From Clostridiales bacterium UBA1701 (GTDB lineage Bacteria > Bacillota > Clostridia > Oscillospirales > Oscillospiraceae): DNA of 54,943 bases. The position numbers were made by a program, and so were the translations under genes. Below, piece by piece: positions 49,486-54,943 of this stretch; the stretch's first letter is position 1, and each line of letters begins with the position of its first letter. The stretch is taken from assembly GCA_002320035.1 (NCBI GenBank), contig DCJL01000041.1, positions 1 to 54,943 of the forward strand, in the 5' to 3' direction. The notes beneath the pieces are model-generated. The model worked only from the letters and a program-made list of their open reading frames with translations. It searched no databases and was not told where the DNA came from.

Positions 49486-49977
49486 ATGAAAACCGGTAAA
49501 ATAACCGTCATGGCGCTGGCCATCGCGCTGGCAATGGTCCTCTCTTTCGTGGAAAGCCAGATTCCCGCCTTTGTGGCTGTGCCCGGCGTAAAGGTGGGCC
49601 TTGCCAACATTGCGGTGGTCTTTGTGCTCTACAAGCTGGGCTGGAAGGAAGCGGTTGTGATCTCCCTGGTGAGGGTTTTTATGGTTTCACTGCTGTTTGG
49701 CTCCATTATGAGCCTGTTTTACAGCGTGGCCGGGGCGGTGCTCAGTCTTGCGGGCATGATTCTGCTGAAAAAAAGCGGGCTCTTTTCCCATGTGGCCGTC
49801 AGCGTGGCCGGGGGCGTGCTCCATAACGTGGGGCAGATCGCCATGGCCTGCGTTATTCTGGAAACCAATGTGATAAAATACTATCTGCCCTTCCTGGTGT
49901 TCAGCGGCGTCGTGGCGGGCATCGTCGTCGGCCTTGTGGCGGCGGTCATGATAAAGCGCGTCAATATAAAGCTCTGA
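49486..49977 (+). CDS. Gx transporter family protein
   Basis: A 163-residue, five- or six-TM protein of the Gx transporter family (formerly annotated heptaprenyl diphosphate synthase component I). The family signature FVAVPGVKVGLANIAVVF (about residues 29-46) is clear. It is linked to NusG_II and rnf/apbE genes in many Bacillota. The fold is ECF-S-like, so uptake of a small ligand such as a flavin or quinone precursor is conceivable but unproven. The ribosome-binding site is GAAAGAGAGG. Confidence 0.88.
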   Translation: MKTGKITVMALAIALAMVLSFVESQIPAFVAVPGVKVGLANIAVVFVLYKLGWKEAVVISLVRVFMVSLLFGSIMSLFYSVAGAVLSLAGMILLKKSGLFSHVAVSVAGGVLHNVGQIAMACVILETNVIKYYLPFLVFSGVVAGIVVGLVAAVMIKRVNIKL

Positions 49978-50026
49978 GAGCGCCGGGCGGGGAAACTGCT
50001 TGAAATTTCGGCGGGCGGGTATTAGA

Positions 50027-50797
50027 ATGAAAGAAAGCTTTTTCCGTTCGGTTCTGCCCGTTCCCTCTGCGCCGGGCAAATATAAAGGGAAGGGGACGGA
50101 TGACGTGCGGGTATTTCAAAAAGAATATGTTATCGGAGACGAGGGCCTGAGCGCGGGGGCGCTACAGCGTATATTTCAGGATATATCCAGCCTGCATGTG
50201 GACCAGATCGGGATGGGCGGAAAAGATATCGGGCTACAGGGTCTTATTTGGGTGGTGACACGCCAGACGGTTCAAATTGAGCGCATGCCGCGCCCCGGGG
50301 AAAAGATCCTGGCATGTACCTGGCCGGGCTTTACCCGGCATATGCTTTTCCCCCGCTATTACAGTGTGCTTGACGAAACCGGCAGCGAGAGAATCAGAGG
50401 CTGTGCCTTATGGGCCATGGTGGATATGGCAACGAGAAAAATGGTAAATCCCAAGGACTACGGCCTGAGCCTGGAGGGCATCGTGACAGGCGGCGAATGC
50501 CGCCTGCCAGCGGCCGCAGGGAAACTGCCTGTGGAGCATGGCATGGAATTTACTGTCACGGAGGAATATCTGGACAGCAACATGCACATGAACAACACCC
50601 GCTATTACGATCTGGCCGAAAGCTGCATCGGCGGGGAGACCGAGGGCCTGCGTCTCTGCTCGGCGGCGACGGAATTCGTGTCCGAAGCCCGCTGCGGCGA
50701 CAGGATCCATGTGGAATGGGGCCGGGAAGAAAACCGCTTTTTCATAAAAGGGGAGAGCGGCGGTCCGGTGTTCAAAATGAGTCTGGAATATAAATAG
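50027..50797 (+). CDS. Acyl-ACP thioesterase
   Basis: A 256-residue acyl-ACP thioesterase (FatA/B-like double hot-dog). It releases fatty acids from ACP. The N-terminal hot-dog (VFQKEYVIGDEGLSAGALQR, about residues 29-48) is followed by a second with EEYLDSNMHMNNTRYYDLAE (about 184-203), containing the conserved N-x-H-x-N. An in-frame TTG at 50000 would add nine residues; ATG 50027 is preferred, though its ribosome-binding site is weak. A terminator follows at 50963-50993. Confidence 0.88.
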   Translation: MKESFFRSVLPVPSAPGKYKGKGTDDVRVFQKEYVIGDEGLSAGALQRIFQDISSLHVDQIGMGGKDIGLQGLIWVVTRQTVQIERMPRPGEKILACTWPGFTRHMLFPRYYSVLDETGSERIRGCALWAMVDMATRKMVNPKDYGLSLEGIVTGGECRLPAAAGKLPVEHGMEFTVTEEYLDSNMHMNNTRYYDLAESCIGGETEGLRLCSAATEFVSEARCGDRIHVEWGREENRFFIKGESGGPVFKMSLEYK

Positions 50798-50835
50798 AAA
50801 GCGTTGGAACATATGAAGCGCGTCAGCTTGCCTGA

Positions 50836-50961
50836 TTTGAGGCGGGCCTTTTCTCGCTGCGGCTCGGTCACGGCATGTCAGAGCCACGCCGTCGCTTCGC
50901 TGCCCTCAAGTTCCCCCCAGCGCAGTTGTTTTTGCTTCGGCAAGCGTTTTTTGACAGTCTC
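50836..50961. repeat. Copy 2 of the dispersed intergenic repeat
   Basis: 50836-50874 matches 1717-1755 almost base for base. After an insertion of about 45 bases with GAGCCACGCCGTCGCTTCGC, the GTTTTTGCTTCGGCAAGCG block at 50928-50946 and the GACAGT at 50953-50958 match 1768-1797. It sits between the thioesterase gene and its terminator. No coding frame was recognised. Confidence 0.65.
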
Positions 50962-50962
50962 G

Positions 50963-50993
50963 CGCAGCCTGGTATTTACCGGGCTGCGTTTTT
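50963..50993 (+). terminator. Intrinsic terminator after the thioesterase gene
   Basis: CGCAGCC pairs with GGCTGCG, extended by GGT/ACC near the loop, and is followed by TTTTT. Confidence 0.85.
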
Positions 50994-51004
50994 CTGTTTT
51001 CCTC

Positions 51005-51032
51005 TTGAAAAAAATCAGGGGCTATGTATAAT
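51005..51032 (+). promoter_or_regulatory. Sigma-A promoter of the MATE gene
   Basis: TTGAAA (51005-51010), 16 bases, TATAAT (51027-51032), 34 bases before the MATE start codon. Confidence 0.75.
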
Positions 51033-51066
51033 AGCAGGGCATGATTTTTGGAAAGCGGGGGATAAA

Positions 51067-52437
51067 ATGCGGCGGGAGAACGACCTGGGTAAGGACCCAG
51101 TGGGCAGGCTTGTGCTGCGTATCGCGCTGCCCAGCATGCTGGCGCAGTTCGTAAATGTCCTGTACAGCATTATTGACCGGATATACATAGGAAACATTCC
51201 CCAGGTGGGGGCGTTAGCACTGGCGGGCGTGGGTGTCTGCGGCCCGGTTATCACCATGGTGGGCTCCATTGCTGCCCTTGTTGGGATCGGCGGCGCGCCG
51301 CTGATGAGTATGAAAATGGGCGCAGGAGAGAACGAAAAAGCCCGGGAGATAATGGCAAACTGTTTTTTGCTGCTCTGCCTGCTGTCCGGGGCGTCAGTGG
51401 CGCTGCTGGTTCCGCTGAGAAGGCCGATGCTGCTGTTTTTCGGCGCGAGCCAGGCTACCATCGGCTATGCCGAGCGCTATTTTTCAATTTATCTCACCGG
51501 AACGCTGTTTGCCCTGCTCTCAACGGGCATGAGCCAGTTTATAATCTGCCAGGGCTTCGCGAAAAAGGCCATGGCAGCGGTTATGCTGGGGGCAGTGCTG
51601 AACATTGTTCTGGACCCGATATTCATTTTCGCGCTGAATATGGGCGTCCAGGGAGCGGCGGTGGCAACGGTGCTGTCCCAACTTGCAAGCTGTATTTTCG
51701 TTCTGCGCTTTCTTTTTGGCAGGGAGCCGCCTGTGTCCATAAGCTTTGGGGCTTACAGCGGTCGGGTAATCGTAAGGGTTTTGGCCCTGGGATTTACGCC
51801 CTTTGCTATAATCGCGGTGGATAATGTAATGATCATCGCCATGAACGCCGTCCTCCAGCGCTATGGCGGCGCAGCCAGGGGAGATATGCTGGTGACTGCC
51901 GCCACCATCGCCCAGAGCTTCATGCTGGTGGTAACGATGCCTCTGGAGGGCATTACAGGCGGTACCCAGACCATACTCAGCTTTAATTACGGAGCCCGGC
52001 AATTCCAACGGGTCCGGGAGGCCCAGCGGCGGCTGTTTCAACTCTGCCTGGCCTTTACCGCCCTGATGACCGCCGCGGCATGGCTGGGAGGCGGGCTGTT
52101 TGTAGGGCTTTTCACCGGGGATGGGGCCGTGGCGGAAAAGGCCCTCTGGGCAATCAGAGTCTGCACGCTGGCCCTGCTGCCCCTGGGCATACAGTATGAG
52201 ATCGTGGACGGTTTTACGGCGCTGGGCCTTGCCCGCTACTCCCTGCCGCTCTCAGCCTGGCGAAAGCTTGTTTATTTCGGTTTTCTCTTCCTGCTCCCTG
52301 TCTTTTTCGGCGCGGAAGCCGCCTTCTTTGCTGAGCCTGCCTCTGATGTGGCAGGGCCGCTGGTGTCAGTCTTTATCTATAAAGCCGCCATGAAGCGCAA
52401 TATGCCCGAGCAGGAATATCTTGGGATAAATACCTGA
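51067..52437 (+). CDS. MATE family efflux transporter
   Basis: A 456-residue, 12-TM multidrug/toxin extrusion family antiporter. It begins ENDLGKDPVGRLVLRIALPSMLAQFVNVLYSIIDRIYIG, a typical MATE start. The frame is open from 50875 through the repeat and terminator, but ATG 51067 after GCGGGGGATAAA and the promoter at 51005-51032 fix the start. It exchanges drugs or metabolites for Na+ or H+. The substrate is not predictable. Confidence 0.93.
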   Translation: MRRENDLGKDPVGRLVLRIALPSMLAQFVNVLYSIIDRIYIGNIPQVGALALAGVGVCGPVITMVGSIAALVGIGGAPLMSMKMGAGENEKAREIMANCFLLLCLLSGASVALLVPLRRPMLLFFGASQATIGYAERYFSIYLTGTLFALLSTGMSQFIICQGFAKKAMAAVMLGAVLNIVLDPIFIFALNMGVQGAAVATVLSQLASCIFVLRFLFGREPPVSISFGAYSGRVIVRVLALGFTPFAIIAVDNVMIIAMNAVLQRYGGAARGDMLVTAATIAQSFMLVVTMPLEGITGGTQTILSFNYGARQFQRVREAQRRLFQLCLAFTALMTAAAWLGGGLFVGLFTGDGAVAEKALWAIRVCTLALLPLGIQYEIVDGFTALGLARYSLPLSAWRKLVYFGFLFLLPVFFGAEAAFFAEPASDVAGPLVSVFIYKAAMKRNMPEQEYLGINT

Positions 52438-52455
52438 AAAAATAAAACTTTCTCA

Positions 52456-52484
52456 TTGCATAGGGGAGAAAAAAGGGATATCCT
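52456..52484 (+). promoter_or_regulatory. Candidate promoter of the alkyltransferase-like gene
   Basis: TTGCAT (52456-52461), 17 bases and TATCCT (52479-52484) give a moderate promoter 19 bases before the gene. A small TTTCTC/GGAGAAA inverted repeat overlaps the -35. Confidence 0.45.
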
Positions 52485-52502
52485 AAGACGGGAGGCGATC
52501 AT

Positions 52503-52982
52503 ATGGCATACGAGAACAAAAAGGACTTTAACGCCATGCTGCACGACAGCAAGGATATGCCCAAGACGCAAATCATTACGGATGAAAAAAGCATCGCGAA
52601 ATACGGCGGGAACAGAATGTATTTTGCCCCACCTGTGGATTACGACAGAATAATGCGGCGGGTGCCGCAGGGGAGGCTCACTACTGTGGGGGCTATCCGC
52701 GAGTATTTCGCCCGGGAAAACGGCGCGGATTTTACAGAGCCGATAACTGCGGGAATCTTTGTTTCCATTGCCGCCTGGGCAAGCGCCCAACGCTCCGGAG
52801 ACGAGACGCCCTGGTGGCGGACGCTCAAGGCGAATGGCGAGCTTAACCCCAAGTACCCCGGCGGGATCCAGGCTCAGAGAGAAAAGCTGGAAGCCGAGGG
52901 ACATGAAATTGTCCAAAGGGGCAGAAAAGATATCCGATTTTATGTAAAAGATTACGAAGAATACCTGTTTGAACTGAAATAA
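52503..52982 (+). CDS. MGMT family alkyltransferase-like protein (no catalytic Cys)
   Basis: A 159-residue protein with the methylguanine-methyltransferase DNA-binding fold: VPQGRLTTVGAIREYFA (about residues 54-70) includes the helix-turn-helix. The active-site PCHR is PWWR (in ETPWWRTLKANGEL, about 101-114), so it cannot accept alkyl groups. This matches alkyltransferase-like proteins, which flag O6-alkylguanine for nucleotide excision repair. The N-terminal 45 residues are unusual. It is upstream of DNA polymerase IV. The ribosome-binding site is GGGAGGCGAT. Confidence 0.85.
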   Translation: MAYENKKDFNAMLHDSKDMPKTQIITDEKSIAKYGGNRMYFAPPVDYDRIMRRVPQGRLTTVGAIREYFARENGADFTEPITAGIFVSIAAWASAQRSGDETPWWRTLKANGELNPKYPGGIQAQREKLEAEGHEIVQRGRKDIRFYVKDYEEYLFELK

Positions 52983-53114
52983 GACCGCTTTCTCCGAGAA
53001 GACCGGGGTACGCCGAAGAAAACGTTTTTCAGGCAATGGGGGGCAATAACGCATATTGAGGCATGAATGAAGTACAGACCGTCTCGATGGCAAAGCCCTT
53101 TGGCCGTTGGCTGC

Positions 53115-53142
53115 TTTACCGGAGCGAAATTTCTGATATAAT
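53115..53142 (+). promoter_or_regulatory. Candidate promoter of dinB
   Basis: A perfect TATAAT lies at 53137-53142, with TTTACC (53115-53120) 16 bases upstream. No SOS (LexA) box such as GAAC-N4-GTTC was recognised nearby. Confidence 0.55.
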
Positions 53143-53175
53143 AAAAAGAAAAACTGTCAGGAAAGGGCGGGGCGG

Positions 53176-54417
53176 ATGGAGAGACTGATTTTTCATGTGG
53201 ATGTAAACAGCGCCTTTCTCTCCTGGGAGGCCGCCCGCCGGACGGCGGCGGGGGAGCAGGATATAAGGCTTATTCCCTCCGCCATCGGCGGCGACAGGGA
53301 TAAGCGTACGGGGGTTATCCTGGCGAAGTCTATCCCCGCAAAGAAATACGGCGTGAAAACCGGAGAGCCGGTGAGCATGGCGCTGAGAAAGTGCCCGGGG
53401 CTCTTTTTGGCGAAGCCGGATTTCCGGCTGTATGAAAAAAATTCCCGGGCCTTTATGGACATCTGCCGGAGCCGGGCCCCGCTTGTTGAAAAGTATTCCA
53501 TAGACGAGTGCTTTATGGACATGAGCGGCACGGGCCATATGTATCCCGACCCGATGTCGCTGGCCAACCAAATAAGGGAAGAGATCCGGGACAGCCTGGG
53601 CTTTACAGTGAATATCGGCCTGGGCCCCAATAAACTCCTTGCCAAGATGGCCAGCGACTTTGAGAAACCGGACCGGGTGCACACGCTTTTTGCCGCAGAA
53701 ATTGAGACAAAACTCTGGCCCAGGCCTGTGGGAGAGCTTTTTTCCGTTGGACGCTCCACGGCGGAGCGGCTGGAAAAGGGCTGCATAAGGACGATCGGCC
53801 AGCTTGCCGGGGCGGATCAGCGCTATGTGCAGTCCCTTGTGGGGCAAAAGCTGGGCCGCCAGATATATGAATATGCCAACGGCCGGGACTCGTCTCCCGT
53901 GCTGCCCGAGCCGGAGGAAGCCAAGTGCTACGGCAACTCCACCACTTTGGAAGAGGATGTGACGGATATGGATGCGGCGGGGAATATTCTCATGGCCCTC
54001 TGCGACAGCGCCGCCAGCCGTATGCGCGCCGACGGGGCCCGGGCGGCCTGCGTCTGTGTTACCATTCGGGCGAACGATTTTAAGAACCGCTCCCACCAAT
54101 GCCGCCTTGAAAACCCCACGGATATAAGCGCCCAGATATTTCAGACCTCAAAGCAGCTTTTTGCTGAGCTCTGGGACCGTCGGACGCCTCTGCGCCTGCT
54201 GGGGGTGACGCTGTCTGAAATAAGCCGGGAGGGATATGACCAGCTCTCCCTTTTCGGGGGAGAAAGCCGGGAAAAATCCCAGAAGCTGGACCGGGCCATG
54301 GACGCGATACGGAGCCGTTATGGTTCCGGCGCAATAGCCCGGGGTGCGGTAATGGAAAGCGGCGGCCGGGTGGGCCGGAAGTTCAAGGCCCAGCAGGACC
54401 TGAAGCGGGAAGAGTGA
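53176..54417 (+). CDS. dinB: DNA polymerase IV (DinB), Y-family translesion polymerase
   Basis: A 413-residue Y-family polymerase. Catalytic acids are in FHVDVNSAFLSWE (about residues 5-17) and YSIDECFMDM (about 108-117). The HhH-containing thumb follows (IRTIGQLAGA), and the little-finger domain ends the protein. A beta-clamp-binding motif QLSLF (about residue 356) lies in the C-terminal region. It starts at ATG 53176 after GAAAGGGCGGGGC. It copies past lesions, fitting its neighbour, the alkyltransferase-like protein. Confidence 0.95.
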   Translation: MERLIFHVDVNSAFLSWEAARRTAAGEQDIRLIPSAIGGDRDKRTGVILAKSIPAKKYGVKTGEPVSMALRKCPGLFLAKPDFRLYEKNSRAFMDICRSRAPLVEKYSIDECFMDMSGTGHMYPDPMSLANQIREEIRDSLGFTVNIGLGPNKLLAKMASDFEKPDRVHTLFAAEIETKLWPRPVGELFSVGRSTAERLEKGCIRTIGQLAGADQRYVQSLVGQKLGRQIYEYANGRDSSPVLPEPEEAKCYGNSTTLEEDVTDMDAAGNILMALCDSAASRMRADGARAACVCVTIRANDFKNRSHQCRLENPTDISAQIFQTSKQLFAELWDRRTPLRLLGVTLSEISREGYDQLSLFGGESREKSQKLDRAMDAIRSRYGSGAIARGAVMESGGRVGRKFKAQQDLKREE

Positions 54418-54421
54418 GCCT

Positions 54422-54586
54422 TTATTTGCCGTTTCTTTTCAGAGCGCTGTCGTTTTTGTAGTACTCGCCCAGCTTCGTGAGCATTCCCAGGGAGCTGATT
54501 TCCGCTCCCGTGGCACAGATGAGCGAGCGTATTTCCGGAGAGAGGCTCTCCCAGTAGCGCTCCATTTTTGGATCTTTATATTTCAT
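54422..54586 (-). CDS. Small hypothetical protein, 54 residues
   Basis: A minus-strand ORF starting MKYKDPKMERYWESLSPEI and ending in a basic KRNGK tail, with a soluble, probably helical composition and one Cys. The start is ATG 54586, with a weak GGTGATGAT upstream. The codon use resembles the neighbouring genes, and the ORF fills the gap after dinB on the opposite strand. I do not recognise it. Confidence 0.6.
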   Translation of the reverse strand: MKYKDPKMERYWESLSPEIRSLICATGAEISSLGMLTKLGEYYKNDSALKRNGK

Positions 54587-54759
54587 ATCATCACCAGGAT
54601 TATTATGCCCGACTCGGGCGGCCGCCTATGCGCGCCGGGATTTTTTCCCGGTACGGACCGGGGATGTACAGCCAACAGCGGCGCCCGGCGCAGGCCGCCG
54701 AAAACGCTGTCAGGCGTATTGTCCCTGCTGCAATGATGATATGCAGATGAACCGTATAT

Positions 54760-54864
54760 TCAGTCTGTGGAATTCAGCTTTTTCCGGTTCGGGGAAGAAA
54801 GGAGCAGGGCGCATCCAACCACCAGGGTAATAAGCATCACAAGCAGCAGGATATTTTCATTCAT
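54760..54864 (-). CDS. Possible 34-residue single-pass membrane peptide
   Basis: A minus-strand mini-ORF: MNENILLLVMLITLVVGCAL followed by LLSSPNRKKLNSTD. A well-spaced GGAG precedes the ATG at 54864. It encodes one hydrophobic helix and a basic C-terminal tail, the form of small membrane regulatory peptides. The size makes chance possible. It lies between the tRNA terminator and the 54-residue ORF. Confidence 0.4.
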   Translation of the reverse strand: MNENILLLVMLITLVVGCALLLSSPNRKKLNSTD

Positions 54865-54878
54865 ATTGGCGCTCCAAT

Positions 54879-54914
54879 AAAAAGAGAGACACGCCTTTGC
54901 GTATCTCTCTTTTT
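54879..54914. terminator. Terminator following the minus-strand tRNA
   Basis: AAAAAGAGAGA (54879-54889) pairs with TCTCTCTTTTT (about 54904-54914), with an inner ACGC/GCGT. On the minus strand it directly follows the tRNA CCA end and finishes in a T-run. Confidence 0.85.
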
Positions 54915-54943
54915 GGTGACCCGTACGGGAATCGAACCCATGT
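54914..54943 (-). tRNA. tRNA 3' half (partial, runs off window), possibly tRNA-Lys
   Basis: The minus strand reads a T-arm (ATGGG-TTCGATT-CCCGT), acceptor 3' strand ACGGGTC, discriminator A and encoded CCA (54914-54916). The implied 5' end is GACCCGT, which resembles tRNA-Lys genes, but the anticodon lies outside the window, so the identity is a guess. Confidence 0.8.

Noticed and set aside
1..54943. CRISPR arrays, transposases, integrases, phage genes, rRNA
   Set aside because: None was seen: no regularly spaced short repeats, no recombinase motifs and no rRNA-like stretches. The only dispersed repeat noted is the pair at 1717-1800 and 50836-50961.

Overview
The window looks like chromosome of a GC-rich anaerobic Bacillota, most likely a gut Oscillospiraceae-type clostridium. 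The evidence is Gram-positive style AGGAGG ribosome-binding sites, several GTG/TTG starts, an Rnf cluster in clostridial order, a family II CBS-domain pyrophosphatase, Crp/Fnr and LysR regulators, and a set of oxygen-sensitive redox enzymes. No phage, IS element, CRISPR array or rRNA was seen. The species is an inference and was not tested by any search.

Region 1 (1-7.1 kb) is amino-acid uptake: a BrnQ carrier and two sodium:neurotransmitter-symporter (NSS) genes, each divergent from its own LysR regulator in a mirrored layout.

Region 2 (7.3-20.4 kb) appears to be one long operon for a membrane-bound group 4 [NiFe] hydrogenase of the Mbh/Mrp type. The maturation genes hypF, hypC, hypD and hypE are followed by a NuoC-like subunit, the NiFe large subunit, hypA, Mrp-type sodium/proton antiporter subunits (E, F, G, two small B-related, B, C, D), a NuoH-like membrane anchor, the small subunit and a four-cluster ferredoxin. 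A near-consensus promoter with an operator-like dyad precedes hypF. The complex should couple ferredoxin-driven H2 evolution to ion pumping.

Region 3 (20.4-24.8 kb) has housekeeping genes: dapF, the CBS-domain pyrophosphatase, and an exported M3-type metallopeptidase lipoprotein.

Region 4 (24.9-40.4 kb) is a divergent two-operon locus around a Mop-type molybdenum hydroxylase (aldehyde oxidoreductase family). Its partners are an XdhC-like protein, a MobA-like nucleotidyltransferase fused to a ModE-type DNA-binding domain, a histidine-phosphatase/HD fusion, a FecCD-type ABC importer with a separate binding lipoprotein, a large multi-cluster Fe-S/CCG protein, a zinc-ribbon-like redox protein, a methyltransferase, a C-GCAxxG-C-C protein, a radical SAM protein and an AMP-forming CoA-ligase-like protein. 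This matches the poorly characterised DVU_1551-DVU_1559/Trs set known from Desulfovibrio and is the best candidate here for an incompletely described system.

Region 5 (40.4-50.8 kb) has a Crp/Fnr regulator, a DUF2200 remnant and, behind a perfect sigma-A promoter with a structured leader, an Rnf-type operon: duplicated-domain lipoprotein, ApbE, RnfC, D, G, E, A, a NusG_II-domain protein and a Gx transporter. RnfB is missing and RnfG is double length. An acyl-ACP thioesterase follows.

Region 6 (50.8-54.9 kb) has a MATE transporter, an alkyltransferase-like repair protein, DNA polymerase IV, two very small minus-strand ORFs, and the 3' end of a tRNA on the minus strand at the window edge.

Regions 2 and 5 probably meet at reduced ferredoxin: the hydrogenase and Rnf can both dispose of it while building an ion gradient. 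The NSS and BrnQ carriers could use a sodium gradient. Region 4 probably oxidises an aldehyde or N-heterocycle; its physiological acceptor cannot be read from sequence.
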